A stretch of DNA of 64,000 nt, taken from Pseudopithomyces maydicus. Its lineage: Eukaryota > Ascomycota > Dothideomycetes > Pleosporales > Didymosphaeriaceae. The stretch is from contig JANTUC010000012.1 of NCBI GenBank assembly GCA_026873275.1, positions 1,136,001 to 1,200,000 on the forward strand, read 5' to 3'. The notes under the pieces are model-generated. The model saw nothing but the letters and a program-made list of their open reading frames with translations, searched no databases and had not been told where the DNA came from. The translations under genes were made by a program, and so were the position numbers. Below are positions 34,191 to 44,341 of the stretch, piece after piece. The stretch's first letter is position 1. Each line of letters opens with the position of its first letter.

Positions 34191-35394
34191 GTTGACTGTG
34201 TAGGCGGGGTCAGCTGTAGGTCGACAAGAAAGCAATTGGGAGACAGGTAAGCTTGGGCAAAGCCTGCGGGATATATAGCTGGGCGGCGGGGCGATGTCAA
34301 GTGATGGTAAAAAGATTCAGTCAGAGCGTGGATCCCTGAGCAGAAAAAGCAGTTCTGTGGATAAGGCAATCGCAGTCCAGAACGGCACACTGGCCGGCGT
34401 CCGAAGTGGATGGAGCTGTGGGATAGGCCGTCGGCCGCGGATGAGATGGGCAAGAGCTCAATTGACTTACGTTGAAGTTTCTTGTAGTCAAATGGTCAAC
34501 TAATGATGGAGAGGTGAGGTGATGTGAGAAGGAGTCTGTTGTTGAGGGGCACACACTTATTTGGCGGGGCACTCTGCTTCTGCGCAGCCATGTTGGGACC
34601 GGCGCGTCATTGGCCAACGCGCTTCGCGGCCGTGGAAGATGGCAGAAGCTGCATCAATTCAGTCTCACTACGGCCGCCAAGTTGTTAGAGCAACCGCTGT
34701 GGATCCAATGCATGGCAACACGAGCTTCTGTTTGTTCCAGTGTTGGTCCGGAGCGCCGCACTCGGATTCTGCAAGCTCTAGCTAGACCCTGAATGGCAAT
34801 GAAACAGGGTCAGTGTAATTTGTTTACTGTCAGCCTTATCCTCGAGAGCGCGGCCGGAGTTGGACTGTAAGACGAGGTGTGGCCGGTCAATGGAGGGTCG
34901 TAAGAAGCGTTATCGAATGACCCGACAAAACGCTATTGAGTGGGCGACGTGCATGCAGGGCGTCCATTGCGAGGGTTCCGTGCAGTAGACTTCAGCGTCG
35001 AAGCTGTTCCCGACGGATTCCTCTGGAAAGACCTAGCGCTCGAATCATGTGCCTGCTGGTCCGTGAATCCAATTTACAAGTAAGGAGATGCTGCAGTACT
35101 GGGAGGTCTGGCTTCGGGGGTTACCTAGGTGCTCTTGCCTTCGCTCATGGGCCCCGGGGCACAATAAACCACGTGACTTTCAATCGGCCTAACCCCAATC
35201 GAGAGCTATGGCCTTGGCGCAGGCAGCTCCGGCCGCGTTCACCACCAACCCAACCAGCCCACGCCGTCGACCTACGTCTCCATCCCGCGCCTCTGCCCAA
35301 GCTTCCTCGCCGATTTGTGTGCTGTAAACAGCTCCTCCACCGACCGTAGAATTTAGCGAAGCCGAACGAGAAGCGAAGTGAAGCTGTCATCATC
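34191..35394. promoter_or_regulatory. Divergent intergenic region of enolase and proteasome beta-4
   Basis: 1.2 kb between two outward starts. Apart from the enolase TATA element, a GTAAGT at 34465-34470 (minus) could be a leader-intron donor; no gene is supported. Confidence 0.5.
34271..34277 (-). promoter_or_regulatory. TATA-like element of the enolase gene
   Basis: TATATAT on the minus strand 82 nt before the ATG, followed by a CT-rich stretch. This is the usual layout for strongly expressed fungal glycolytic genes. Confidence 0.55.
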
Positions 35395-36112
35395 ATGTAT
35401 GCCGCCGCAGCCAACCTGGCTTTGGGATATCACTGACATGGTTACAGGGAGGTGCTTCTAGGGATCACGGGCAAGGACTTCACCCTCATCGCCGCATCCA
35501 AAGCCGCCATGCGGGGTGCCACCATCCTGAAGGCATCCGACGACAAGACGCGAGAGCTCAACAAGCACACACTGATGGCATTCTCGGGAGAGGCTGGTGA
35601 TACTGGTACGTTCAAAGATGTCGGTAGCACTTGAAGGGATTGATCTAACCCTAAGATCAGTGCAATTCGCGGAGTACATCCAAGCGAACGTCCAACTGTA
35701 CTCGATGCGCAACGGCATGGAGCTATCACCTTCCGCGACCGCCAACTTCGTCAGAGGAGAGCTTGCACGAGCATTGCGCTCAAGGCGGCCCTACACGGTG
35801 AACCTGTTGCTTGGAGGATATGATAACATTGCGGACAAGCCCACCCTGTACTGGATCGACTACCTGGCGAGTCTGGCCCCAGTGCCGTATGCCGCACACG
35901 GATACGCCCAGTACTACTGCCTTTCGCTTCTAGACAAACATCACCACCCCGATATCGACTTCGAGCAGGGCATGAAGATCTTGCGTATGTGTACTGAGGA
36001 ACTCAAGCGACGTCTACCGATCGACTTTAAGGGTGTCATAGTCAAGGTCATAACGAAAGATGGTGTGAAAGATCTGGATTATGAGGATGACGTAAACGTC
36101 AAGGTGCCTTAG
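35395..36112 (+). CDS. pre1: 20S proteasome beta-4 subunit (Pre1 type), start codon split by an intron
   Basis: A non-proteolytic subunit of the 20S core beta ring. CDS is join(35395..35396,35448..35605,35661..36112), 203 aa. The first exon supplies only AT; after a 51-nt intron (branch CACTGAC) the exon gives G followed by GAGGTG, so the protein begins MEVLLGITGKDFTLIAASK, the typical beta-4 start. The second intron (55 nt) splits the Val codon in GDT-VQFAEYIQAN. Family blocks seen are NKHTLMAFSGEAGDT, LLLGGYDNIADKPTLYWIDY and AAHGYAQYYCLSLLDKHHH. There is no N-terminal propeptide and no catalytic Thr1, as expected for this subunit. No alternative in-frame ATG gives a better start. Confidence 0.9.
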
Positions 36113-37149
36113 GGTGGGTAGGATGTTGGAGACGGCAGCACTTCGGCGTGCAACGCTGAAGCCACTGCCTGAATGGACTCAAGAGCTACAAAGAAGCAGT
36201 CTGTTCTGCCTTCGTATTAGTGATCTGGTCACGAAGGACGCAAGGCCACTGGGTCACTGGAAACGATATGATACAAGTGCTAGTCACTTAGGCCAATGGC
36301 CAGAAGTCATAGATGTATAGACCTACGGCTAGGGCCATCAGCAAATGAAACTTTACGATTGATGCCACATTCTGTTGCTGCGTCTTCGCTAAATCTGGTT
36401 GCAATACCCTGTTCTAAGATAACACATTGTTTTATGAATACGAAAGTTTATAACAATATGGAACATATGTGTTCTGGCTGATCGTGTAGCAAGCTTCGTG
36501 GTAGGGCTGTACGTGTGGGTGGAGGCGCGGCACTGTGGTGGTTTTACGTGATCTAGTACTAGCGGCTTGGCACAAATTTCCCATAAAATCTTCGCTGCAC
36601 CCGCACCCAGTTTCTCTCCTTTGATCAAAAACAACGGAGCCAGCCACGACCATCAGCACAACTCTGGCTTTTGGTTGCCAGTCACCTTACGGTGGCGTGG
36701 CTCCGGAGAACAAAATACTCCTGTAGGAAGCTGGCGTCTCGTGGGTCAACTTAATTGATGGCGATGGGGCGTCGGTGTCGATTTTATGGAGGACATCTCA
36801 ATTTGCAGAATATATATGATGTGATGCATATGAACAGTGCAAACTCTTCAAATGCTGGCCGTTGCTATGCCTGCCAATATGTACCCCCAGTGAACGCTGT
36901 TCTGAGAACAGGATACGCCCATGTTGGAGAGCTTAATTGTGGCATCACAGCATGGCAGGCACGAGATGGGAAATGGTCTGTGACAGCATAAAAAATAGCA
37001 TTGCTGGTATTTCAGTCCACCTGATGCAGACTTTTGTATGAAGAAGTGAAAAGGAAAGTTTTCGAGGTTGCGATTATCAGCTATTGTAGCCTAGCGCGGT
37101 ATCTCATCGTCGTCTCATCGTGATGCGTCAACGCATTCTCAACACCCAC
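36113..37149. other. Convergent spacer between PRE1 and the mycosporine cyclase gene
   Basis: 1.0 kb between two stop codons. A 78-codon plus frame (ATG 36758 to 36991) with three cysteines is open but has no domain or signal peptide; otherwise nothing is seen. Confidence 0.5.
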
Positions 37150-38781
37150 TCAGTTCCTGTATCCATTCTCATAACCGTTTGCCAATACTTCCTTCAGCCC
37201 ATTGGGCAGACCATTGGCTACCTTCTGAGCGATGCCGTTGCTCTTGCCATTCATAGCGTCCTCCACAGGCTGATCATTGAGAGTATAGCCAGTGTCGCTG
37301 GCGTCCACGAAAGCATCGAGACCTTCACCGTTGCGAGGGTACTGCTTCATGATCTCCTTGTGTCGTCGTAGTGCAGCGTTCATCTCATCCGCAGTGACGT
37401 CGTTGAGGAAGACACAGCTTCCGAGTGGGTTGGGAACGGCCGCTCGCAGCATACCATCTCGGGTCTTCAGGATGGCCGCCGTGGCCTTCTCAAGGATCTC
37501 CTCATTGAAGAGTTCGTGATCCATGGATAGACCGGCACGCGAGAATAGCTTCAGTATTCGGTGGTGTTCCTCATCGCTCATCAGCTTGCGGCCATTGGCC
37601 AGTGTTGCGGAGTATGCCATATCAATTGAGATGGCATGACCGTGGCGGAGGGGGATATCGGGAGTAAGCTGTATTGTTGTTAGTCATGTGATTCGTGTTG
37701 ACCGTTTATATGCACTGACCTCGTGCAGTGGGCTCCATGTGTGGCCGTAGGCAATGACACGGTCCAGGCCAATCTCATGAAGGTTGGGTGTCTCAAGCTT
37801 CAACATCTCGTGGATGCCAGAGCGATTGATCTCATCCGCAGCCTTGCGAACCTCATCGGTTGCATCATCACTACGACCGAACTTTGTCTGGATCAACTTT
37901 TCACAGTACTGATCAAGGAGATCAAATGTTCGGAGGTGGGCACAACTGGAGATCTTGATCAACTCTGCGAAACCGTTCCGTACCTGCGACTCAGGCAAAG
38001 TTCGCAGGAATGTGAAGTCGAGGAAGGTGTGCATGGGAGCATGGTATGCTCCAAGACGGTTCTTGTAGTTGCCGTAGTTCACGGCGACCTTGATGCTCAC
38101 AGAAGCATCGATCAATCCGATGACAGTAGTCGGGATGCGGATGAAGTTTGTGTTCCTTCGGTACGCAGCGCATGCAAATCTATAGATGTAAGTTAGCGAG
38201 ATGCTCTGAAGAGGCTAATAGGCCAGAGTGCCTTAGATATGCTCTTAGGCTATTGGACCAATGGCATGGCTTTACCCAGCGACGTCGGTGACTAGACCTC
38301 CTCCCTAGCGGCAGTCAGCAATTTGTATATTCAATTCAGAGGATTAGTCACAAACCACTACCAAGACCGGCTCCTTGCGGATGATGCCGAAATCGGTCAT
38401 AGAGTCCACGATGCTCAAGAACGTGTCAATGGACTTTGCCTTCTCTCCAATCCTCGTCTTGTGGATCTTCAACTCCAGCTTATGATGGTTGAAGTACTGC
38501 TCCATCTGCTTTCCATACAGGTTGTAGATGTTCAGGTCCATGATAGCAAGAGCGCGGCCCCATCGCTTGTAGCAATCGGCAAGCTGCTTGTTCTGCGGGT
38601 TGAACACTCCATCCAGGAATGTGAAATCATATTCGACTGTTTGGTCCAGGTCAGTAAGATGGCACGGTGGTCAATTCGACCTCGGGCTTTTGCCCGTGCT
38701 GCAGGTTCACATACTCTTCTCATACCCCTCGACGTGGAAGCCATTCTTCGTCTCGACAACGGAAGCTTTGAGGTCAGACAT
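37150..38781 (-). CDS. mysA: Sugar-phosphate cyclase: probable demethyl-4-deoxygadusol synthase (MysA)
   Basis: Predicted to cyclise sedoheptulose 7-phosphate to demethyl-4-deoxygadusol, the first step to mycosporines. CDS on the minus strand is join(37150..37668,37720..38179,38276..38304,38356..38636,38715..38781), 451 aa; introns are 51, 96, 51 and 78 nt, and the second in reading order has the rare donor GTTTGT. The 29-nt third exon completes the NAD-binding GGGLVTDVAGFACAAYRR. Other family blocks are PTTVIGLIDASVSIKVAVNY and KNRLGAYHAP. The three zinc ligands of the dehydroquinate-synthase fold are recognisable as Glu in NGFAELIKIS, His in GHTWSPLHE and His in RHGHAISIDMAYS. A 35-residue Asn/Gly-rich tail ends the protein. 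The family also includes 2-epi-5-epi-valiolone synthases; the adjacent O-methyltransferase and ATP-grasp genes decide for the mycosporine role. Divergent from mysB. Confidence 0.87.
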
Positions 38782-40137
38782 TGTGACTAATGAACAAATG
38801 AAGAACGGTAATTGAGAAGAGATAGTTGATATCTGCTACAAAGCCCAAAACGCACGCGGACCGTCCACTCTATATAACAAGGGAAATGGCTTGATCTCAT
38901 TGACGCATCCAGGCCGCAGCCTGTTCATGCCCACAGACGAGTATCTCATTGGTTCAAGCTTGCCGGAAACCGATCGGTAACGTCAACTCAACGCAGCCTC
39001 CTGGATCATTGCTTGGTAGTCGTAATCCTTGTCTTGCAAGCTGAAGGCTAAGCTTCCGTGCTCCGCTTGCCTAGGCTTCTATGGGGTGGACATGATGAAA
39101 CCACATATCCAGTCAGGAAAGCTATGGGTCTGGATCTTGGGTTAACTCGTTCCGGCACATGGAAATCATCCTCTTGTCATGCATTTTGTTCGGTTCAGCA
39201 TCCTAGACGAACAAAGAGAGGCGCTACCGCACAGTACTTGTCAGGAACAGGAATGGCTTCTCTTGATACGCTAATGATGGTAGTGTGATATCTCACGCAA
39301 TTCGTTGTGGGTAGCGTTGAGAGATTTAGCGGGGCAGTGCCGCAAGCATAATTTCATCGCCTTGCGGCCCTTCTTCGAGTGCTGGCGATCTTAGCCATGT
39401 ATTGAGGTACTTGCGTACAATTCGTTCGTCGTTGAAAGCTAGCCTATTGCTAGTCCCCCTTCCCTGTAAGAGCCGTCATAGTTAAATGGATAAGCGAGTT
39501 TACGATCAGATTCTGATTGTGACGTTCTGCAAGATCTTAGCTCCCGCTTCGGGTAGATGCGAGTCACGATCCGATGAAGGAGAGATTCACGATTGTTTGA
39601 GCCTGAACAGGATAAGTGAAATCGCCGTAGTTCTTTGTAAACCCTGACCGTTTCTGGCAAGCGAGATGGCATATAAAGTCATTGACGACAGAGACCCTCA
39701 ACGCCAACGTCAAGACTCCACGTGGGGAACCCACAACCAATTAACGCAGATGGGAGCATTCCGGCGGGATATAGGAGGATTGAATTTATGAAAACGGAGA
39801 TCATGCAGGGTTTGTACGCAGTAGACCGCACAAAGCACCTACCGCACATGGGCATTCAAGGGACAGCCGCGGTTCATTGCATATACGAGAGCTGCCGTCT
39901 CACAGCTGTGACGTGCGCAGGGAAGATGGACGGCGTAGTTACAAATGTGTATACATAACCCTGACGTTTACATTGTGTGGGGTTGGCATCGCGTAAGGGG
40001 AAATGGTAGTTCCCAAACCACTTCCGTCATCGGCATGTGAACCCTTCGCTAATATCGACGCGTTCGAAAATTGGCATATGCGTCGAACGCGTCCGCCAGG
40101 GTCCGCACTTTCAGGAAACTCTGAATTGAACATTGCA
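38782..40137. promoter_or_regulatory. Divergent control region between mysA and mysB
   Basis: 1.36 kb between outward starts of two pathway genes. TATATA at 38871-38876 is 90 nt upstream of the mysA ATG. ATATAAAG at 39671-39678 on the plus strand is about 460 nt upstream of the mysB ATG, which would imply a long leader. No gene is supported in between. Confidence 0.5.
38871..38876 (-). promoter_or_regulatory. TATA-like element of mysA
   Basis: TATATA 90 nt ahead of the start codon, at a normal distance for a fungal core promoter. Confidence 0.5.
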
Positions 40138-41091
40138 ATGGGTAGTTTCGATCAGACGAAGGCGTACGCGCCACAGGAAGATGTTTTCTTTGACGATGGT
40201 CGCGAAATCGAGCTTCTACACTTCGTATACTCACATCCTAAAATCGACCAGATTCGGGGCTCTCCCAAAGATGTTCTTGCGGCCATTGATGAATTTGGGA
40301 GGACAAAAAAGTACCTGATGAACGTGGGCGAGGACAAAGGACGTATTGTCTGTGATTTGATTGCAGATATCAAGCCGAAGACGATGGTTTGTGGTTCCAG
40401 TGTGCCTCTGCATTCAAACTGTCTAATAGTATGTCTAGGTTGAATTGGGTGGTTACGTGGGCTACTCATGTATTCTTTATGCCGACGCAGTACGAAAAGC
40501 TGGCGGGAAACAGTATTTCAGCTTTGAACGTAACCCTGAGTTCGCAGCCGTGATCTCGTCGTTAGTCGATCTGGCTGGGCTTGATGATATCGTCAAGGTT
40601 GTGGTTGGGTCTAGCGATGAATCACTCGCGCGGTTATACGAATCGGGAGCTCTCAAGCACATCGATCTGATGTTCCTCGATCACTACAAACCTGCGTATA
40701 CCACAGATTTGAAGCTCTGTGAGGAACTTGGCTTGATTACACCTGGCTCAGTACTTGCAGCAGACAATGTTATAAAGCCCGGAAATCCACCATACCTAGA
40801 GTATGTCCGCAGTAGTGTAGCGGACAAGAAGAAAAATTATTGCGGGGAACCCAATGGTGATAGTACTCAAGGGATTGCGGAAAAGACTGTGAAGCAGTAC
40901 GCCAACAGGTACGCGTCGGAGAAGTTCAGTAAAAGCCCTGGAAATCCAAACTTGGTATATGAGAGCAAACTGGTCAACAGCTACGAGCCCACAGGTGTGC
41001 CGGTATGTTAATTGTGCTGTTGTGACAGACCATAGCTAACAATCGATAGGATGGCGTCGAAATAACGAGATGCGTTGGCGAAGAAAAATAA
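40138..41091 (+). CDS. mysB: COMT-like SAM-dependent O-methyltransferase (MysB, demethyl-4-deoxygadusol O-methyltransferase)
   Basis: Predicted to methylate demethyl-4-deoxygadusol to 4-deoxygadusol with S-adenosylmethionine. CDS is join(40138..40386,40439..41002,41050..41091), 284 aa. The first intron (52 nt) has the rare donor GTTTGT and joins KPKTM to VELGGYVGYS (84-93), the SAM-binding motif I of catechol-O-methyltransferase-type enzymes. The second (47 nt) joins PTGVP to DGVEITRCVGEEK, a normal COMT-family end. Further motif blocks are FSFERNPEFAAV, HIDLMFLDHYKPAY and GSVLAADNVIKPGNPPY, which match the metal-binding Asp/Asn positions of the family. Start 40138 is chosen because MGSFDQTKAY opens the conserved N-terminal helix. 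By sequence alone it could be any small-molecule catechol-type methyltransferase; location between cyclase and ligase gives the substrate. Confidence 0.86.
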
Positions 41092-41540
41092 TCGAGATAT
41101 CGCTCTATATAGTTAGAAAGCCATAATATTTTTACTAGAAAGCTCCTCTATATCCTTCTCTGCTTGATTCTAGTGATGATAATACTCAATGCCTTTCTAT
41201 GCCTCCTAACCACTTTCACATCCTCAATGTGAGACAGAAGTGCATGCACTTCGAAAAACCCTCATACCCCGCAAAAGTAAACACTACACACCTAGCACTC
41301 GCGCGAGGGACTGTAACCCACAGTGCTAACCGTTCTCTACTTCCTGCACCTGCATGATATTTACATTACCACGGGTCGAGCGGTAACGATGACGTGTAGA
41401 CTATTGTGCAAGCCGCTTCCCTTGCATGGCACAACTGGTCTAGACATATGTACCTCATCGTCTTACCCCTCTTTCTATTTATTTTTACCTACAAAAAATT
41501 GCCGCTGGCGCGTCGGGTCGCGTTGTCACGTTCTTGCATA
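41092..41540. other. Intergenic gap between mysB and mysC
   Basis: 449 nt between two plus-strand pathway genes, presumably carrying the mysC promoter. No clear TATA element or shared motif was identified. Confidence 0.5.
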
Positions 41541-43010
41541 ATGGCGCCAACCACCGCGGACCCTTTCTACTACCGTCACGTGCCTAAAAATATTCTTCTC
41601 ATACTGCTGAGCTTCATTACGTTCCCTGTATCAGCTACACTGACAATATGTTGTCTTGTGTATTACAGGCTATTCCCACAGCCGAAACCACTTCCTCTGC
41701 GCGATGCGTCCGAACGCAAAACCATTCTCGTCACTGGAGTCTCTATGACTAAGGGTCTTACTATAGCCCGTGTATTGGCCCAGAATACGCCACACAGAAT
41801 CATCGGCGCCGATACGTCTGCTATATCACCAGGTCGCTTTTCTAGTTCGCTCACGAAGTTCTACGTACTCACGCCACCGGATGGAAGCGATGCAGAACCG
41901 TACATCGACTCGTTGCTTAATGTGATCAAGAGCGAAAGTGTCGACCTATGGATCAGTTGCTCGAGCGTCGTAGCAGCTGTGGAAGATGGCGAAGTCGTAC
42001 GATTAGCGGAGAAACAGAGAGGCGCGAACTTCCAAGCGATACAGTTCAGGAGCGACGTTGTCGAACGGTTGCATGAGAAGGATCAGTTCATCGATTATAT
42101 CACGTCGCTAGACCTGCCAATTCCTGAAAGTCATCGATGCACATCTCCAGATGAAGTCATACAAGTATTGACGAAGGAGAGGAAGGAAGGTATAGACAAG
42201 AAGAAGTTCATTCTCAAACCTATTGGGGTGGACGACCGCGCCAGGGCGAACATGATGACTCTACTGCCCTTCGAGAAGCGGGAGGACACGATAGCGCACG
42301 TCAAGAATCTCCAGATATCGACGGAAAATCCGTTCCAGGTTCAACAATTTATATCTGGTGCGGAGTACTGCACTCATGCGCTCGTCATCCGAGGGCGTGT
42401 CGTGGCATTTACGTGCTGTCCGTCCTCCGAATTGCTTATGCATTACGAAGCTATACCGCCTTCATCAGATCTGTTTCAACAGATGCTCAGATTCACACAG
42501 CGTGTGGCGCAAGATGGAGGAGATTCCTTCTCTGGCCATCTCAGCTTCGATTTCCTGGCCGAAGGTGAAGGAACGACTTCAGAGCTGTTTCCAATTGAAT
42601 GTAATCCCCGTGCTCACACGGCTGTGGTTCTATTCTCTTCTACACCGCAGATGGCCTCGGCATATCTTTCTGTGTTCTCGCCTTCGCAATCCTCTGAAAT
42701 GGAGATAGTCAGCCCTCACTCTCCAACGTCGTCTTACTACTGGCTTGGCCATGATTTGGTCGCTTTGATACTTCTTCCCATACTCGATCTACTCTGCGGC
42801 ATTACAACTTTCTCAGAAGTAATTGACAGAATGACCGACTTCTGGGAACATGTTATCAATTGGCGCGATGGAACGTTCACACTCGAAGATCCAATACCCT
42901 TTTTTGTACTTTATCATGTGTATTGGCCGATGAAGTTCTTCACAGCTCTCACTTCGCGGAAGAGCTGGTCGAGGATCAATGTAAGTACGACAAAGGTTTT
43001 TGAGCAATGA
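41541..43010 (+). CDS. mysC: Membrane-anchored ATP-grasp amino-acid ligase (MysC, mycosporine synthase)
   Basis: Predicted to activate 4-deoxygadusol with ATP and attach an amino acid (glycine in cyanobacteria), giving the aminocyclohexenone mycosporine. Single exon, 489 aa. One membrane segment lies at about 17-44 (ILLILLSFITFPVSATLTI), followed by a Rossmann-like preATP-grasp part starting KTILVTGVSMTKGLTIARVL. ATP-grasp features are KFILKPIGVDDRAR (Lys about 226), the hinge region VQQFISGAEYCTHA, FSGHLSFDFLAEGEG and the metal-binding IECNPRAHTAVV (Glu 353, Asn 355). The protein ends INVSTTKVFEQ; a GTAAGT just before the end is an apparent donor that I do not use because the frame closes naturally ten codons later. 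Start 41541 is the first ATG that keeps the membrane segment near the N-terminus. The conjugated amino acid cannot be read from sequence; glutamine- or serine-type mycosporines are known from fungi. Confidence 0.88.
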   Translation: MAPTTADPFYYRHVPKNILLILLSFITFPVSATLTICCLVYYRLFPQPKPLPLRDASERKTILVTGVSMTKGLTIARVLAQNTPHRIIGADTSAISPGRFSSSLTKFYVLTPPDGSDAEPYIDSLLNVIKSESVDLWISCSSVVAAVEDGEVVRLAEKQRGANFQAIQFRSDVVERLHEKDQFIDYITSLDLPIPESHRCTSPDEVIQVLTKERKEGIDKKKFILKPIGVDDRARANMMTLLPFEKREDTIAHVKNLQISTENPFQVQQFISGAEYCTHALVIRGRVVAFTCCPSSELLMHYEAIPPSSDLFQQMLRFTQRVAQDGGDSFSGHLSFDFLAEGEGTTSELFPIECNPRAHTAVVLFSSTPQMASAYLSVFSPSQSSEMEIVSPHSPTSSYYWLGHDLVALILLPILDLLCGITTFSEVIDRMTDFWEHVINWRDGTFTLEDPIPFFVLYHVYWPMKFFTALTSRKSWSRINVSTTKVFEQ

Positions 43011-43374
43011 TATCGTAAGGAAGCTTGATCCCAGAGGTTAAGAGACGTTCAGATGCAGTGTGAGCGGCGAGGAGTTCATATGAGCTAAGCCGAATTGAGC
43101 TACACCCGGAGTTGAAGACGGTGTTCGGAATATTGCCTTTTGAATATGAGAATTAGCCGCTATTGGTCTAAAGCTATACTATGAATGTGTTAATTGATTC
43201 TGTGTGAACTCCGACTTTACAACTGTTGTTGTTGCCTGAAGTCTACAAAACTGTGGCGCACTGGAATACATATGCACACTGTACAGAAGCAAGCATTAGT
43301 TCTCCTACACTCGTCTCCGCGTCCCTGGTGCAGCACCTGTTAGTGTGAATTCTACCAACCCCTCCTTAACGACC
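43011..43374. other. Intergenic gap between mysC and the GNAT gene
   Basis: 364 nt, AT-leaning, tandem plus-strand genes. Nothing else is seen. Confidence 0.5.
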
Positions 43375-44081
43375 ATGCCTCTTAACCTTGAGGTTTGTAC
43401 ATTAGACGACGTACCAGCCATCGTCCGTATCTCTGCCGCAGCCTTCGGCACTCCCTCCCCGATCAATGTCTTCCCAGACACCCCAGTCGTCAATGCCTTC
43501 CGCAAAAAGCGCGCACTGCACAGCTTCCAGCACGATCCATTTTTAATATTCACCAAAATTGTCGACACAGAGCTGCCACCGGAAGAGCAAATTATCGCCT
43601 TCGCAAAATGGACAAAGCCTCACACCAAGGAAGAACGAACGAAAAGCGGATTCACAGACCTTCTGATGACAGATGAGCTCCCAGCGGAGTGCAACAGGCA
43701 ACTTATCAAAGACCTGGAAGTAGTGAAAGAGAAGCAAGTGACGGAGGTTATGGGTGATAAGAAATATTATCGTATGTGGTGCAATTCCTGGGGCTGAACT
43801 GGCCTGGAATATTGTTTGATGGTTTACTGATGGTGATTTTGTCAGATCTCGATGTTTTGGCCACCCATCCTGCTCACGGAGGGAGGGGATGCGCAGGGCG
43901 ACTAGTCAAATGGGGTATGCAACATGGTGACGAAGAGGGCTTAGAATGCTATGTTGAGGCCCAAGATACGTCAAAACCGATATTCGTCAAGTATGGATGG
44001 AAGGAAGTGAGAGAACTTGTGGTGCAAGGTGAGAAGAGAGGGACGATTTTGCTCTACACGCCAGAGAAGACTCGGGATTAG
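43375..44081 (+). CDS. GNAT-family N-acetyltransferase
   Basis: Predicted acetyl-CoA-dependent acyltransferase acting on a small amine or a protein; substrate unknown. CDS is join(43375..43771,43846..44081), 210 aa; the 74-nt intron splits the His codon in KKYY-H-LDVLATHP. The layout is the common fungal one: an N-terminal EVCTLDDVPAIVRISAAAFG with beta1-alpha1, and the acetyl-CoA loop after LDVLATHPAHGGRGCAGRLVKWG (R/QxxGxG/A). It ends with the ECYVEAQDTSKPIFVKYGWK beta-bulge, here spanning about residues 164-183. The start is the first in-frame ATG. It sits 364 bp after mysC on the same strand and could be a tailoring gene, but such acetyltransferases are very common in fungi, so membership in the mycosporine pathway is only a possibility. 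Confidence 0.85.
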
Positions 44082-44341
44082 AATTCAAAGTTAGTAAACA
44101 CCACGTTTTCCTTGTCCATGTTTTGTGCATTGTTCTTCTGTGATCTGTCTGTCTGATATGTGTGTTGTTATAATTTGCTATGTGGCTGTTGTCGGTACGA
44201 TATCATTAGGTCATTGCAACTTTAACAAAAATATTGACACAATAGGTCCTGTGCTCTGTTGGCTAACACCTACAATAGGTAGAAAAATGGATTGGTTGGG
44301 TATCTTAACCGAGAGAATCACGAATATAAAAAGGCAGGTAG

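Noticed and set aside
34196..34470. Possible 5' leader intron of enolase (GTAAGT at 34470 to CTACAG or CACAG near the ATG)
   Set aside because: A TATA-like element 82 nt from the ATG lies inside it, which suggests transcription starts downstream of the donor. Transcript data would be needed.
36758..36991. 78-codon plus frame with CYACQYVPPVN
   Set aside because: No domain, signal peptide or neighbour support; placed between two convergent 3' ends.
37150..38781. Reading the cyclase as a dehydroquinate synthase or 2-epi-5-epi-valiolone synthase
   Set aside because: Fungal DHQS is part of the AROM pentafunctional protein, and the adjacent methyltransferase and ATP-grasp genes fit DDGS; EEVS is not fully excluded.
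42978..43070. GTAAGT donor near the end of mysC
   Set aside because: The frame reads on to a natural family-like end (INVSTTKVFE) and stop at 43008-43010; no second exon adds sensible sequence.
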